A stretch of DNA of 64,000 nt, taken from NCBI RefSeq assembly GCF_006539825.1, contig NZ_BJNT01000012.1, forward strand, positions 1 to 64,000, written 5' to 3'. Source of the stretch: Corynebacterium variabile (GTDB lineage: Bacteria > Actinomycetota > Actinomycetes > Mycobacteriales > Mycobacteriaceae). The translations under genes were made by a program, and so were the position numbers. Within the stretch, counting starts at the first letter, position 1; each line of letters opens with the position of its first letter. The notes beneath the pieces were generated by a model. That model did no database searches, had not been told where the DNA came from, and saw only the letters and a program-made list of their open reading frames with translations. Shown piece by piece: positions 17,928-27,282 of the stretch.

Positions 17928-18404
17928 CTATCCCCGTGTCGGCAGTGGCGGATGACCGGAGCCGATGGAGATCCGGTTGTAGGCGTTGATGAGCACCACC
18001 GCCCATTCCAGCGCCGCCACCTGCTCGGCGGTGAACTCAGTCAGAGCGGCCTCCACGGCGTCCTCCGCAGTAGTGCGTCCGGAACCGGGCTGCGGTTCTG
18101 TGAGTGCTTCAGCCAGGTACAGGGCGGCACGCTGCTGGGCGGAGAAGAACCCGGAGCTGTCCTGCCGTCAACTGGGCAGCAGATCCAGCATCCGCTGCTC
18201 CACCCCGGCCTTGCGCGCACCAGGAACATGGATGGACAGGCAGGTCGGACAGCCGTTGATCTGGGAGACCCACACATCCACCAGTTCAATGAGCGCCGGC
18301 GACAGTCCGGCGGCCTCGTAGGCCTCCTTGGCGACCCGGGTCGTGTTGTTCAGCGCCCGGTAGACGGCGGGCTGGGTCTTGTCGATATAGGGACGGTCGG
18401 TCAC
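17928..18404 (-). pseudogene. AhpD-like carboxymuconolactone decarboxylase family gene with in-frame TGA
   Basis: Reads as a roughly 157-residue AhpD-like protein. The catalytic CxxC is intact in QINGCPTCLSIH. After LDLLPS there is an in-frame TGA (18168-18170), and the same frame then continues as a normal family C-terminus: GFFSAQQRAALYLAEALT, later EWAVVLINAYNRI. Family members usually have tryptophan-arginine at this point, so a TGG to TGA change is likely. The gene starts inside the pirin stop (ATGA overlap), forming a two-gene operon under the RosR-like operator. The TGA is away from the redox motif, so selenocysteine is not a good explanation. Confidence 0.8.
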
Positions 18405-19405
18405 CGTGCATCCTTCGGTCGGTACGGGTCGTCACCGGGGCGGGCGACGGGGGCGGGGTTGGTCCGGGCGCGGACCGGCGTCTCCGGCATGACCGGGGCG
18501 GGCAGTCGGCGCTGCCCCTCCTGGTCGTGACCGACGTAGCCCTCGGTCACGCCGAAGCGTTCCGCCGCATGGTCGAGGTCGTTCCACTGCTCACGGTAGC
18601 TGCGGGTCTCCTCGTCCGAGCGGCCGACGAAGTTCCACCACATCACGACCTCCTCGGCGAACGGCTCGCCGCCGAGGAGGATCAGGCGTGCCTGCAGGTC
18701 GCCGGTGTTGACGAGGTGGAGGGTGGACGCCCCGGTGCCGGTGTAGCCGATCTCCGTGCGGGCGACCGGTGTCCCCTCCAGGGTGATCCTGCCGGTGTCC
18801 ACGAGGACGCCGTGCTCGAAGCCGGGATCCACCACCAGGTCCACCGAGGCGCCGGGGTCAAGGCGGATCTCGGCGCCGACGAGCGGGGTGAAGGTGTGCA
18901 CCGGGGAGGTCTCCCCGAGGAGGGAGCCGAGGAAGACCAGGGCCTCCCCACCGTCGAAGGACACCGTGTCCGGGACGTGGTGGTCGAAGCGGCGCGGGCC
19001 GTGCCGGGCGTCCTCCGGCAGGACGGTCCACAGCTGCACGCCGTGGAGGATGTCAGTCTCCTCGGTGGAGACCTCGGAGTGGCAGGTGCCGGCACCGGCG
19101 GTCATGAGGTTGACCTCGCCGGGGCGGACGACAGCGTGGACGTCCTGGGCGTCATCGTGCCGGATCTCGCCGGTGAACAGCCAGGTGACGGTCTGGAGCC
19201 CGGTGTGCGGGTGCGGCGCGACGTCCATCCCGCCGGTAGCGGCGACGTGGTCGGGACCGTAGTGGTCGCAGAAGCACCAGGCCCCGATGAGACTGCGGCG
19301 GCGTTGCGGCAGGGTGCGGTACACGGTCATCGCGCGGGGCCCGCCGAGCGGGACATCGCGGGCAGTGATGATCTCGACCGGCACAGCCTCACTTGTAGTT
19401 GACAT
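18401..19405 (-). CDS. Pirin family protein
   Basis: Bicupin protein of about 335 residues. The N-terminal cupin carries the metal-binding residues in DVAPHPHTGLQTVTW and the second histidine/glutamate pair in TAGAGTCHSEVS. These belong to quercetinase-type pirins that bind iron. The ATG at 19405 lies in the centre of the RosR-like palindrome (19398-19411), so transcription probably begins close to the start codon. It is coupled to the AhpD-like gene. Role in redox stress is inferred from the operator and neighbour. Confidence 0.87.
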   Translation of the reverse strand: MSTTSEAVPVEIITARDVPLGGPRAMTVYRTLPQRRRSLIGAWCFCDHYGPDHVAATGGMDVAPHPHTGLQTVTWLFTGEIRHDDAQDVHAVVRPGEVNLMTAGAGTCHSEVSTEETDILHGVQLWTVLPEDARHGPRRFDHHVPDTVSFDGGEALVFLGSLLGETSPVHTFTPLVGAEIRLDPGASVDLVVDPGFEHGVLVDTGRITLEGTPVARTEIGYTGTGASTLHLVNTGDLQARLILLGGEPFAEEVVMWWNFVGRSDEETRSYREQWNDLDHAAERFGVTEGYVGHDQEGQRRLPAPVMPETPVRARTNPAPVARPGDDPYRPKDAR

Positions 19406-19411
19406 GTCAAC
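19398..19411. promoter_or_regulatory. RosR-like operator at the pirin start codon
   Basis: Perfect palindrome GTTGACATGTCAAC. Read in the pirin direction, the 18-base context TGGTTGACATGTCAACTA matches 17 of 18 positions of the RosR consensus TTGTTGAYRYRTCAACWA. It spans the pirin ATG and ends inside the stop codon region of the upstream regulator gene. A second copy is at 1036-1049. Confidence 0.7.
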
Positions 19412-19413
19412 CA

Positions 19414-21075
19414 CTATGCCTGGCGTTCCGACGCTCCGCCACCCCCGGGAGCCACCGTGTGCACCCGCAGCGCGAGCTGCAGGTCCAGCTTACGGGGCAT
19501 CCGGTTCCAGTCCTCCCCCATCAACTCACCGATCCGGTCGAGCCGCTGCCGCACGGTGTTGCGGTGCACACCCAGCACCGTCGCCGTCCGGGCGACATTG
19601 CCGTCCGCCGAGAAGTACACGTCCGCGGTGCGCAGCAGGTCACTGTGGTGCGAGGAATCATAGGAGGTCAGCGGCGTGAGGTCCGCGATCAGACTGGTCG
19701 GCAGACCGCCGGACGCCCCCAGGTGCAGCACCGCAGCGACCACTCCCAGCCCCGTACCGTCGGACAACCCGGTCCGCCCCAGCGACACCTGTGCGGACAG
19801 CGCCAGCTCGGCGGTCCGGTGGGCGTCCGGCAGATCCGTCGGCGCGTCCACCCAGGTCATCCCGCCACGCAGCGTCCAGCCGCGCGGGGCGAACAGCGAC
19901 GGCAGGGCGTCCACCCAGCGTTCGTCACCGGAGATGACGCAGATATGCCCCTCGTGCGGGGCGACGATCACCGGGGAGGGTGAGGACGCCGACAGCGCCC
20001 GCACCACCCGGTCGACCACCGGATCCGGGGTCTCCAGCACAAGGACACACCACCGTTCCACCTGGTGGAGCCACCATTCCTCCAGCACACTGCGGGCACC
20101 CGCGGCGTCCAGAGTTCCGTCGATCAGGGCACTCACCGCCTCGGTGCCGTCGCGCAGTTCCACGGCCTCGCGCGCCCGGGTGAGCATCATCCACAACGCG
20201 ACGTGCAGGCTGACGCGCTCCAGCACCGCCTGCTCCGCCTCATTGAGGGACCGGTCGGTGAGCAGATGACCGAACTGCTGGCCGGCGGCGGTGACGGTGA
20301 CAAAGGTCCCGTCGGTCCGGTCAGGCAGAGTCCGGTCCGTGGAGGACGCCAACCTGCGCGTCCCCGTGAGATCAGTCAACCACAGGTCGCAGCCGAGCGC
20401 CTGGGCACCGATGGCGAGCAGCGAGGACGACGGCAGCTCCGAGGTGACGGCCTCGACGAGGCGTCGGTCCAGGTCGAGACTGCGGGAGAGTTCGGCGATG
20501 TCGGTGTCGCTGCGCTCGCCGCGATGGTCAACGTCGGACTCGACCAGCGCCATGAGCTGTTCATGACGCTGGGCGTTGTCGATGGCGACCGCCGCCTGGT
20601 CAGCGAGTGATTCGAGGCGGTCGACCTCGGTGTCGCTGAACTCGCGCGGACTACGGAAGGCGATGAGCAGCGCACCGATGACGCGTCCCGCCACACTCAG
20701 CGGGGCGCCGAGCAGGGCGCGCACCCCCTCCCCCTCGACGATCTCGTCGATCGGTCCCATGTGGTGCAGCTTCTCGTCAGTGCGGTAGTCGGAGGTCCAG
20801 TAGGACGCGTGCCCGATCGCGACGCGACCGAGGACGCCGGTACCCAGCGGCTGGCGGATCGACGCGTACTCACCGGTGCGCACGCCGTCAGTCTTCCGGA
20901 TCACCGTCTCGTTGCTGTCGAAGTCGGTGAAGCTGACGTAGGCCATGTCGGCGTCCATCAGCCCGCGAGTGTGCCGGACGACCACCTGGAGAGTGGATTC
21001 TGTGTCGCGGAGCTCGGTGAGCTGGGTTCCGGACTGGAGTCGGCGGTGGAGCCACCCTTCGTTGTTGTCACTCAT
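19414..21075 (-). CDS. GAF-domain PucR/CdaR-type transcriptional regulator
   Basis: About 553 residues. An N-terminal GAF domain (residues about 25-175, GVLGRVAIGHASYW, LGAPLSVAGRVIGALLIAF) is followed by a long linker and a C-terminal PucR-type helix-turn-helix (NVARTATVLGVHRNTVRQRLDRI). The ATG at 21075 is chosen over GTG/TTG starts slightly upstream. It is divergent from the alcohol dehydrogenase/permease/aldehyde dehydrogenase genes and most likely controls them. It resembles the regulator at 52834-54594 in architecture. Confidence 0.85.
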   Translation of the reverse strand: MSDNNEGWLHRRLQSGTQLTELRDTESTLQVVVRHTRGLMDADMAYVSFTDFDSNETVIRKTDGVRTGEYASIRQPLGTGVLGRVAIGHASYWTSDYRTDEKLHHMGPIDEIVEGEGVRALLGAPLSVAGRVIGALLIAFRSPREFSDTEVDRLESLADQAAVAIDNAQRHEQLMALVESDVDHRGERSDTDIAELSRSLDLDRRLVEAVTSELPSSSLLAIGAQALGCDLWLTDLTGTRRLASSTDRTLPDRTDGTFVTVTAAGQQFGHLLTDRSLNEAEQAVLERVSLHVALWMMLTRAREAVELRDGTEAVSALIDGTLDAAGARSVLEEWWLHQVERWCVLVLETPDPVVDRVVRALSASSPSPVIVAPHEGHICVISGDERWVDALPSLFAPRGWTLRGGMTWVDAPTDLPDAHRTAELALSAQVSLGRTGLSDGTGLGVVAAVLHLGASGGLPTSLIADLTPLTSYDSSHHSDLLRTADVYFSADGNVARTATVLGVHRNTVRQRLDRIGELMGEDWNRMPRKLDLQLALRVHTVAPGGGGASERQA

Positions 21076-21086
21076 GCACATATTCT

Positions 21087-21146
21087 CTGTGATTTACGGA
21101 TGAATTGCCACTTTCGACCTCCTCATCACCTCTCTACTGTGATTCA
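21087..21146. promoter_or_regulatory. Direct repeats in divergent promoter region
   Basis: CTGTGATTTA (21087-21096) and CTGTGATTCA (21137-21146) occur as direct repeats exactly 50 bases apart, between the GAF regulator and the alcohol dehydrogenase. Five helical turns of spacing suit a looped or cooperative binding site. The assignment is tentative. Confidence 0.3.
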
Positions 21147-21184
21147 GCGAACAATGATCTTGACACTCCAGAGAGGTAACAATC

Positions 21185-22291
21185 ATGAGGATCACCGGAG
21201 CAGTGCTCGAGGAGATCGGACGTCAGCGGCCATACGCAGAGTCCGCCCCCATTACTGTCAGCGAACTCGAGCTCACCGCCCCCGGCCCCACCGAGGTGCT
21301 CGTCAAGGTCGAGGCCGCCGGCCTCTGCCACTCCGACCTCTCCGTGGTTGACGGCAACCGGCCCCGCCCTGTGCCCATGTTGCTCGGCCACGAGGCTGCT
21401 GGACTGGTCGTCTCCACCGGCGACGAGGTCACCGATCTGGCCGAGGGCGAGCGCGTCACGATGGCGTTCCTGCCCCGCTGTGGTGAGTGCGACGGTTGCA
21501 GGACTGACGGTCGCCTACCCTGCGAGCGCGGCACCGCGTCCAACACCGCCGGCACGCTGCTCCACGGTTCCCGCCACCTGGACCGCGACGGCGAAACGGT
21601 CCAGCACCACCTCGGCGTGTCCGGCTTCGCCACCTACGCCGTGGTCGACCGGGCGTCCCTGGTGAAGATCGGCAACGACGTCCCGCCGGAGATCGCCGCC
21701 GTCCTCGGCTGCGCGGTCCTCACCGGCGGAGGTGCCCTGCTCAATGCGGTGGACCGCGCCGAGGGCGAGTCCGTCATGGTCGTCGGACTCGGCGGCGTCG
21801 GCATCTCCGCGCTGCTCTGCGCCATCGCCGAGGCCAAGGGGCCGGTCATCGCCGTCGATGCCCTGCCCGAGAAGCTGGAACTGGCCCGCGACCTCGGCGC
21901 AGATGAGGTCTACACCCCGACCGAGGTCGTCGAGCAGGGCATCCGGGCGTCCCACACGCTGGAATGCGCCGGTCACCCGCGCGCCTTCGAGACCGCTTTC
22001 GCCGCAACGAAGCCGGGAGGACGCACGGTCACTGTCGGACTTCCGCACCCGGAGGCGAAGTCCGAGGTGTCTCCTGCCGTCATCACAGGCGAAGCCCGAA
22101 CCATCATCGGCAGCTACCTCGGTTCCGCTGTCCCGCAGCGTGACATCCCGACCTTCGCCGACTGGTGGCGCTCCGGGAAGCTCCCCATCGAGAAGCTGAT
22201 CTCCCGAACCATCCGACTTGACCAGATCAACGATGCCATGGATGAACTTGCCGACGGCAAGGCCGTCCGCCAGGTCATTCTCTTCAACTAG
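21185..22291 (+). CDS. Zinc-binding alcohol dehydrogenase
   Basis: Medium-chain dehydrogenase of 368 residues. The catalytic zinc site is GLCHSDLS plus GHEAAG. The structural zinc lobe is complete, with four cysteines in CGECDGCRTDGRLPC. The nucleotide-binding motif is GLGGVGIS with an aspartate two strands later (VIAVDA), which favours NAD. The neighbours, a permease and an aldehyde dehydrogenase, suggest stepwise oxidation of an imported alcohol. An aryl or hydroxy-acid alcohol is possible; the substrate is not readable. Confidence 0.87.
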   Translation: MRITGAVLEEIGRQRPYAESAPITVSELELTAPGPTEVLVKVEAAGLCHSDLSVVDGNRPRPVPMLLGHEAAGLVVSTGDEVTDLAEGERVTMAFLPRCGECDGCRTDGRLPCERGTASNTAGTLLHGSRHLDRDGETVQHHLGVSGFATYAVVDRASLVKIGNDVPPEIAAVLGCAVLTGGGALLNAVDRAEGESVMVVGLGGVGISALLCAIAEAKGPVIAVDALPEKLELARDLGADEVYTPTEVVEQGIRASHTLECAGHPRAFETAFAATKPGGRTVTVGLPHPEAKSEVSPAVITGEARTIIGSYLGSAVPQRDIPTFADWWRSGKLPIEKLISRTIRLDQINDAMDELADGKAVRQVILFN

Positions 22292-22301
22292 GACGCCGAT
22301 C

Positions 22302-23828
22302 ATGCCAAGAACCTACGCAAAGGCCTGGAAAGCGGGCCCGTTCCGGGTCAACCTCCCCGGCGTCCATTACCGCCTTGAGTGGCAGGACTACACCCAAGGT
22401 CTCGTCATGTGCGCGGTCGACCTCAGCGCAATCCCCCTGATGACTGAGATGCTCGGCATGCCTTTCGAGGCTGCGCTGGCGATCGTCATCCTCAACGGGC
22501 TGCTCTACCTGATCCACCACCTGCTCGGCGACCCGGTAGTTCCCGGCTGGATCACGCCCGCGATCCCGCTTCTCATGCTGTACCTGGAAGACTACGACAT
22601 GGATGAGCGGGTCCATGCGCTCATTGCCTTCCAGCTTGTCCTGGGAGTGCTGAGCATATTCCTGGGCGCCACGGGATTAGCGTCCAAGATCGTGCGACTG
22701 GTACCCAATGCACTGCGCGCCGGAATCGTGGTCGGCGCCGGAATCGCCGCGATCCAGGGACTTTTTGTTGAGGGCGGACGCTTCGAGACCTTCCCCTGGG
22801 CCATCACGATCTGCGTCGGCCTCGCATTCTTCCTGTTGTACTCCCGTCTCTTCCAGTCCTGGCAGCTGAAGTACGCCTGGGCTCGATTTGTCGGCAACCT
22901 GGGCATCCTGCCCGCCATGCTGTCCGCGATCATCGTCGCTCCCCTGTTTGGCGAGGCACCGTGGCCGTCCCTGGACTGGGGCTTCTCGGCACCGGACTTC
23001 GGCACCCTGTACAGCGAGTACACCGTCTTCGGTCTCGGTCTTCCCCCTGCCTCGATGTTCCTCGCAGCGATCCCCACGGTCCTCGCCGCCTACATCGTCG
23101 TATTCGGCGACGTCCTGCAGACCCGGGCCGTCCTCGACGAAGCCAACGAAGTCCGAACCGATCAGAAGATCGAGTACGACGAGAACCGGTCCCACCTCCT
23201 CTTCGGTGCCCGTAACACCGTGATGAGCGTCGCCGGCCCGGATACCGCAATGTGTGGCCCGCTGTGGGCGGCAATGACCGTGACCACCACCGAGCGGTAC
23301 AAAAAGGGGCCCCGGGCGATGCAGTCCATCTTCAGTGGGGTCGGGTCCTTCCGATGGGGGACGAATACCGCTCTGTGGCTGCTGCCGATCGTTTCCCTCG
23401 TTGAACCGATTCTCGGTGTTGCGCTGGCACTGACCCTGTTCATCCAGGGCTTCGTCTCCATCAAGGTCGGCATCCTCGAGACCCGGTCCCGCACCGAGCT
23501 TGGGGTGGCCGGCGTCATCGCCGCAATCCTCGCCTCCGAAGGTGCAAGCTGGGGCGTCGGCGCCGGAATCGTCCTCTGCCTCATCTTCTTCGCGAAGGAC
23601 TTCTTCCGTGGCGAGGATGACGGTGTCTTCTCCGGTGCCCCCTCCCGCGGCTCCGTTGCCGAGGAGACCGTCACATGGGCGGAGCAGGATGGACCGACCG
23701 CCGCCCCCGCCCGACCTGTCGTCTCGACCACGCCTAGTCTTGAACCTGATATGACCGAGGCCGCAGCTGACACGCCAAGCGGTTCGGGCCCCACCGAATC
23801 CGATGACCCCACCAAGAACACGAAATAG
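22302..23828 (+). CDS. SLC23/NCS2-like membrane permease
   Basis: Inner-membrane protein of 508 residues with about 12 hydrophobic segments. The patterns VPNALRAGIVVGAGIAAIQG and ARNTVMSVAGPDTAMCGP resemble the helix-8 and helix-10 regions of the xanthine/uracil (NCS2) and SLC26 fold, but the match is loose. The cytosolic C-terminus of about 80 residues is acidic, rich in Ala, Thr and Pro, and probably disordered. It starts ten bases after the dehydrogenase stop and is in the same operon, so it probably imports the alcohol or a related carboxylate oxidised by its neighbours. Confidence 0.6.
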   Translation: MPRTYAKAWKAGPFRVNLPGVHYRLEWQDYTQGLVMCAVDLSAIPLMTEMLGMPFEAALAIVILNGLLYLIHHLLGDPVVPGWITPAIPLLMLYLEDYDMDERVHALIAFQLVLGVLSIFLGATGLASKIVRLVPNALRAGIVVGAGIAAIQGLFVEGGRFETFPWAITICVGLAFFLLYSRLFQSWQLKYAWARFVGNLGILPAMLSAIIVAPLFGEAPWPSLDWGFSAPDFGTLYSEYTVFGLGLPPASMFLAAIPTVLAAYIVVFGDVLQTRAVLDEANEVRTDQKIEYDENRSHLLFGARNTVMSVAGPDTAMCGPLWAAMTVTTTERYKKGPRAMQSIFSGVGSFRWGTNTALWLLPIVSLVEPILGVALALTLFIQGFVSIKVGILETRSRTELGVAGVIAAILASEGASWGVGAGIVLCLIFFAKDFFRGEDDGVFSGAPSRGSVAEETVTWAEQDGPTAAPARPVVSTTPSLEPDMTEAAADTPSGSGPTESDDPTKNTK

Positions 23829-23838
23829 GACAACACAC

Positions 23839-25317
23839 ATGACTGACTCCTCAACCATCTCCTCCATCCTCGCGAACGTCCCCACCGGCCTGCTCATCAA
23901 CGGCGAGTGGCGCGACTCCTCCGACGGCGCCACCTTCGACGTCGAGAACCCCGCCACCGAGGAACACCTCGCCACCCTCGCCTCCGCCACCAGCGAGGAC
24001 GCCCTCGCCGCCCTCGACGCCGCAGCCGCCGTCCAGGACGAGTGGGCGCGCACCTCCCCGCGCTCCCGTTCCGAGATCCTCCGCAAGGCCTTCGAACTGG
24101 TCACCGAGCGCAAGGACACCTTCGCCACCCTCATGACCCTGGAGATGGGCAAGCCGCTGGCCGAGGCCTACGGCGAGGTCACCTACGGTGCCGAGTACCT
24201 GCGCTGGTTCGCCGAGGAGACCGTCCGCCACTACGGCCGCCACACCGTCGTCCCGGAGGGCACCCTCCAGATGACCACCCGCAACAAGCCGGTCGGCCCC
24301 TGCCTGCTGATCACCCCGTGGAACTTCCCGCTGGCGATGGCCACCCGCAAGGTCGCCCCGGCGATTGCCGCCGGCTGCACCATGGTCCTCAAGCCTGCGA
24401 AGCTGACCCCGCTGACCTCCCAGTACTTCGCGCAGACCATGCTGGACGCCGGACTCCCGGCCGGTGTTCTCAATGTCGTCTCCTCGAAGTCCGCGTCCTC
24501 CATCTCCTCCCCGCTGATGGCAGACTCCCGCCTGCGCAAGGTCTCCTTCACCGGCTCCACCCCGGTCGGCGTCACCCTGCTCAAGGCCGCGGCCGACAAC
24601 GTGCTGCGCACCTCCATGGAGCTCGGCGGCAACGCCCCGGTCATCGTCTTCGAGGACGCCGACATCGACGTCGCCGTCGAGGGTGCGATGGCCGCCAAGA
24701 TGCGCAACGGTGGCGAGGCCTGCACCGCCGGCAACCGCATTCTCGTCCACGAGTCGATCGTCGAGGAGTTCACCGAGAAGTTCGCCGCCAAGGTCGCCGA
24801 GCTCAAGATCGGCAACGGTATGGACGAGGGCGTCAACGTCGGCGCCATGGTCGAGGCCAAGGCCGTCACCAACCTCGAGTCCCTGGTGGAGGACGCCGTC
24901 GCCGCCGGTGGCCGCGCCATCGTCGGTGGTACCCCGGTCAAGGGCAAGGGCCACTTCTTCGCCCCGACCGTCATCGTGGACGCCCCGACGTCGGCACGCG
25001 TCTTCCGCGAGGAGATCTTCGGGCCGATCGCCCCGATCTTCACCTTCTCCACCGAGGAGGAGGCCATCGCGATGGGCAACGACACCGAGTTCGGCCTGGC
25101 GTCCTACGTCTTCTCCCAGGATCCGGCGCGCATGTACCGTCTCGCCGACGGCCTGGAGTTCGGCCTCATGGGCTGGAACTCGGGCGTGATCTCGAACGCC
25201 GCTGCCCCGTTCGGTGGCGTCAAGCAGTCCGGTCTGGGCCGCGAGGGTGCCGCCGAGGGCATCGCCGAGTACTCCACCATCCAGTACGTCGGCCAGCGCG
25301 ACCCCTACGCGGTCTAG
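23839..25317 (+). CDS. gabD: NAD(P)-dependent succinate-semialdehyde-type aldehyde dehydrogenase
   Basis: Aldehyde dehydrogenase of 492 residues. The catalytic cysteine is C295 in GGEACTAGNR and the general base E261 in MELGGN. Cofactor-binding elements are TPWNFP and FTGSTPVG. By overall pattern it belongs to the GabD/SSADH group. It is the last gene of the alcohol dehydrogenase/permease operon, so 4-hydroxybutyrate (via succinate semialdehyde) would be a consistent substrate route. That is inference; other short-chain hydroxy-aldehydes are equally possible. Confidence 0.88.
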   Translation: MTDSSTISSILANVPTGLLINGEWRDSSDGATFDVENPATEEHLATLASATSEDALAALDAAAAVQDEWARTSPRSRSEILRKAFELVTERKDTFATLMTLEMGKPLAEAYGEVTYGAEYLRWFAEETVRHYGRHTVVPEGTLQMTTRNKPVGPCLLITPWNFPLAMATRKVAPAIAAGCTMVLKPAKLTPLTSQYFAQTMLDAGLPAGVLNVVSSKSASSISSPLMADSRLRKVSFTGSTPVGVTLLKAAADNVLRTSMELGGNAPVIVFEDADIDVAVEGAMAAKMRNGGEACTAGNRILVHESIVEEFTEKFAAKVAELKIGNGMDEGVNVGAMVEAKAVTNLESLVEDAVAAGGRAIVGGTPVKGKGHFFAPTVIVDAPTSARVFREEIFGPIAPIFTFSTEEEAIAMGNDTEFGLASYVFSQDPARMYRLADGLEFGLMGWNSGVISNAAAPFGGVKQSGLGREGAAEGIAEYSTIQYVGQRDPYAV

Positions 25318-25332
25318 TCTGATCCGCTCCGG

Positions 25333-26130
25333 TCAGCCCCAGAGCTCCTCGATGCGCGCCTTCACGGCTGCGGCGAGGAGCTCATTGGTTCTCGTGGTGA
25401 GGTGCACTCCCCCGGCGAAGATGTAGGTCTGGTCGGCGTCCGGGGCGACAAGACTCTCCGTGTCGCACCAGGCCGCGCCCGGAACGGCGCAGGCGTCCTC
25501 CCCCGCCCCGTGCGTGAAACCGTAGGACGCCGGGTCCGTCACCATCCCGTTGACCGCGCCGAAGGTGTCGAAGACACCGATACGGTCGTCGTCACCGAAG
25601 CGCTCGGCGAGCCCCTGCAGCAGGGACTGGTTGTACGACAGGGTGCGGTCGTGGATGCCCAGGTGGGCGTCGGTGTCCGTGCCTCCGAAAGCGGGTGTCG
25701 CGGCGAGATCGAAGAGGGTGAAGACAAGGATCTTCTGTGCTCCGGCGTCGAGCAGCCGTCCGATCTGGTCGACCTCGGCGGCGGTCACAGCAGCAGTCTC
25801 AGCGCCGGAGAGCACGTCATTGGTGCCGGCGAAGACGGTGACGAGCTGGTCGGGACTGATCTCGTCGTACTCCGCGAGGAAGTCGTCGATCTGCCCGGTG
25901 ATCCCGTCGATCCTCGCGCCGCCGACGGCGTAGTTCAGCCCGTCCGGGTCGACGAGCTGTGCCCAGATCTCCCCGGGCATGGTGGTGTAGCGCATCCCGT
26001 CGGAGCCGTCGTCAGTGAGACTGTCACCGAAGAACACGCTGGTGGCCTGTCCCTCGTCATTGCTGCCGCCACTGCTGCAGCCGGCGAGCAGCAGGGACGC
26101 CAGCAGGAGCATCACCGCGCGGCGAGCCAT
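25333..26130 (-). CDS. SGNH/GDSL-type esterase lipoprotein
   Basis: Secreted lipoprotein of 265 residues with lipobox LAGC (cysteine at residue 18). The SGNH blocks are visible: FFGDSLTDDG with the nucleophile serine, a glycine in AVGGARIDG, AGTNDVL with the asparagine, and GGVHLTTRTN with the C-terminal histidine. It is probably a cell-surface esterase or lipase. The start overlaps the 3' end of the glycerate kinase gene by 19 bases, so the two are co-transcribed although functionally unrelated. Confidence 0.85.
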   Translation of the reverse strand: MARRAVMLLLASLLLAGCSSGGSNDEGQATSVFFGDSLTDDGSDGMRYTTMPGEIWAQLVDPDGLNYAVGGARIDGITGQIDDFLAEYDEISPDQLVTVFAGTNDVLSGAETAAVTAAEVDQIGRLLDAGAQKILVFTLFDLAATPAFGGTDTDAHLGIHDRTLSYNQSLLQGLAERFGDDDRIGVFDTFGAVNGMVTDPASYGFTHGAGEDACAVPGAAWCDTESLVAPDADQTYIFAGGVHLTTRTNELLAAAVKARIEELWG

Positions 26131-27212
26131 GACGCCACCGCCTTCCGTAGGCTGTCTGCGGCGTTGACCAGATTCTCCTCCAGCGAGGACGCCGGGTCAC
26201 TGATCGGGATGGTGTCGATGAAGATCCCCGGGACCGGGGACTCTGCGGTGGCGTCCACCCGTCCGCCGAAGGCCAAGACCGGTACGTTGCCCGCGGAATG
26301 CGCGACCCGAGCAGGAGCTTTGCCGTACCCGGTCTGTGCGTCGATCGTCCCTTCCCCGGTGAGCACGAAGTCGGCGTCCGCGACCTTGCTGCGGAAGTCG
26401 ACGAGGTCAAGCAGCAGGTCGGCCCCGGAGCGCATCTCGGCATGCAGGACGCTGAGCAGTGCGGCACCGACCCCACCGGCGGCCCCTGCTCCGGGAGTGT
26501 CGCGGATCGTCGTACTGTCTGTGCCGGTGTGGTCGGCGAGCAGGCCAGCCCAGTGGTGCAAGGCCTTGTCCAGCTCCGGGATGTCCTCGTCGGTCGCACC
26601 CTTCTGCGGGCCGAAGACGGCGGCGGCACCGGTCGGGCCACAGAGCGGATTGTCGACGTCACCGGCGATGACGACCTGGATGTCATTCCAGCGGGGGTCA
26701 CGCTCTCCGGTGATACGGGCGGCGTGGCGCAGGTCTGCGGGTTCGCCGGCGGCGTCCACCGCAGTGACACCGAGGGCGGCGAGCAGGCCGAGTCCGCCGT
26801 CAGTGGTGACCGAGCCACCGAGGCCGATGATGAGTTTCTGCGGTGCGGTGTCCAGTGCGGCGTTGAGAAGTTGACCGACGCCGCGGGTGTCGGCGGCCCA
26901 GATGTCGCGGTGTTCGGGTGCGACGAGGTGGATCCCGGCGGCCTCGGCGAGCTCGACGACGGCGGTGGTGCCGTCACCGCACCAGTGCGCCTCGACCGGA
27001 TCACCGAGTGGACCGGTGACGGTGGTGGTGCGTTCCTCCAAGTCAAGGGCGGCGGCGAAGGCGTGGGCGGTGCCCTCGCCACCGTCTGCCATCGGAATCT
27101 CGATGATCTCGGCGTCCGGCAGGATGTCTCGGACACCGGCTGCCATCGCTGTGCAGGCCTCGACGGCGGTAAGGGACTCCTTGAAGGAGTCCGGGGCGAT
27201 CACGATTCTCAT
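26112..27212 (-). CDS. glxK: Glycerate kinase
   Basis: GarK/GlxK-type kinase of 366 residues that phosphorylates D-glycerate (usually to 2-phosphoglycerate) with ATP. The family N-terminus IVIAPDSFKESLTA is complete. MADGGEGT and LIIGLGGSVTTDGGLGLLAALG are the characteristic glycine-rich signatures. The ATG at 27212 starts this conserved N-terminus; the longer upstream frame is not coding. No glyoxylate or glycerate pathway partner is adjacent. Confidence 0.9.
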   Translation of the reverse strand: MRIVIAPDSFKESLTAVEACTAMAAGVRDILPDAEIIEIPMADGGEGTAHAFAAALDLEERTTTVTGPLGDPVEAHWCGDGTTAVVELAEAAGIHLVAPEHRDIWAADTRGVGQLLNAALDTAPQKLIIGLGGSVTTDGGLGLLAALGVTAVDAAGEPADLRHAARITGERDPRWNDIQVVIAGDVDNPLCGPTGAAAVFGPQKGATDEDIPELDKALHHWAGLLADHTGTDSTTIRDTPGAGAAGGVGAALLSVLHAEMRSGADLLLDLVDFRSKVADADFVLTGEGTIDAQTGYGKAPARVAHSAGNVPVLAFGGRVDATAESPVPGIFIDTIPISDPASSLEENLVNAADSLRKAVASWLAAR

Positions 27213-27282
27213 CGAACACCTGTTCTTATTGGATGGTGGAGGCCGACGGTGTTGTCCTTTCCGGAGTTTAACGTCTCTGACC

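Noticed and set aside
17887..17955. A 22-codon ORF after stem-loop element 2
   Set aside because: It has an ATG but no ribosome binding site, no recognisable motif, and overlaps the 3' end of the broken AhpD-like gene on the other strand.
18168..18170. TGA in the AhpD-like gene as a selenocysteine codon
   Set aside because: The redox motif CPTC is intact upstream and the TGA falls at a position where relatives have tryptophan. No stem-loop typical of a bacterial SECIS follows it that I could see.
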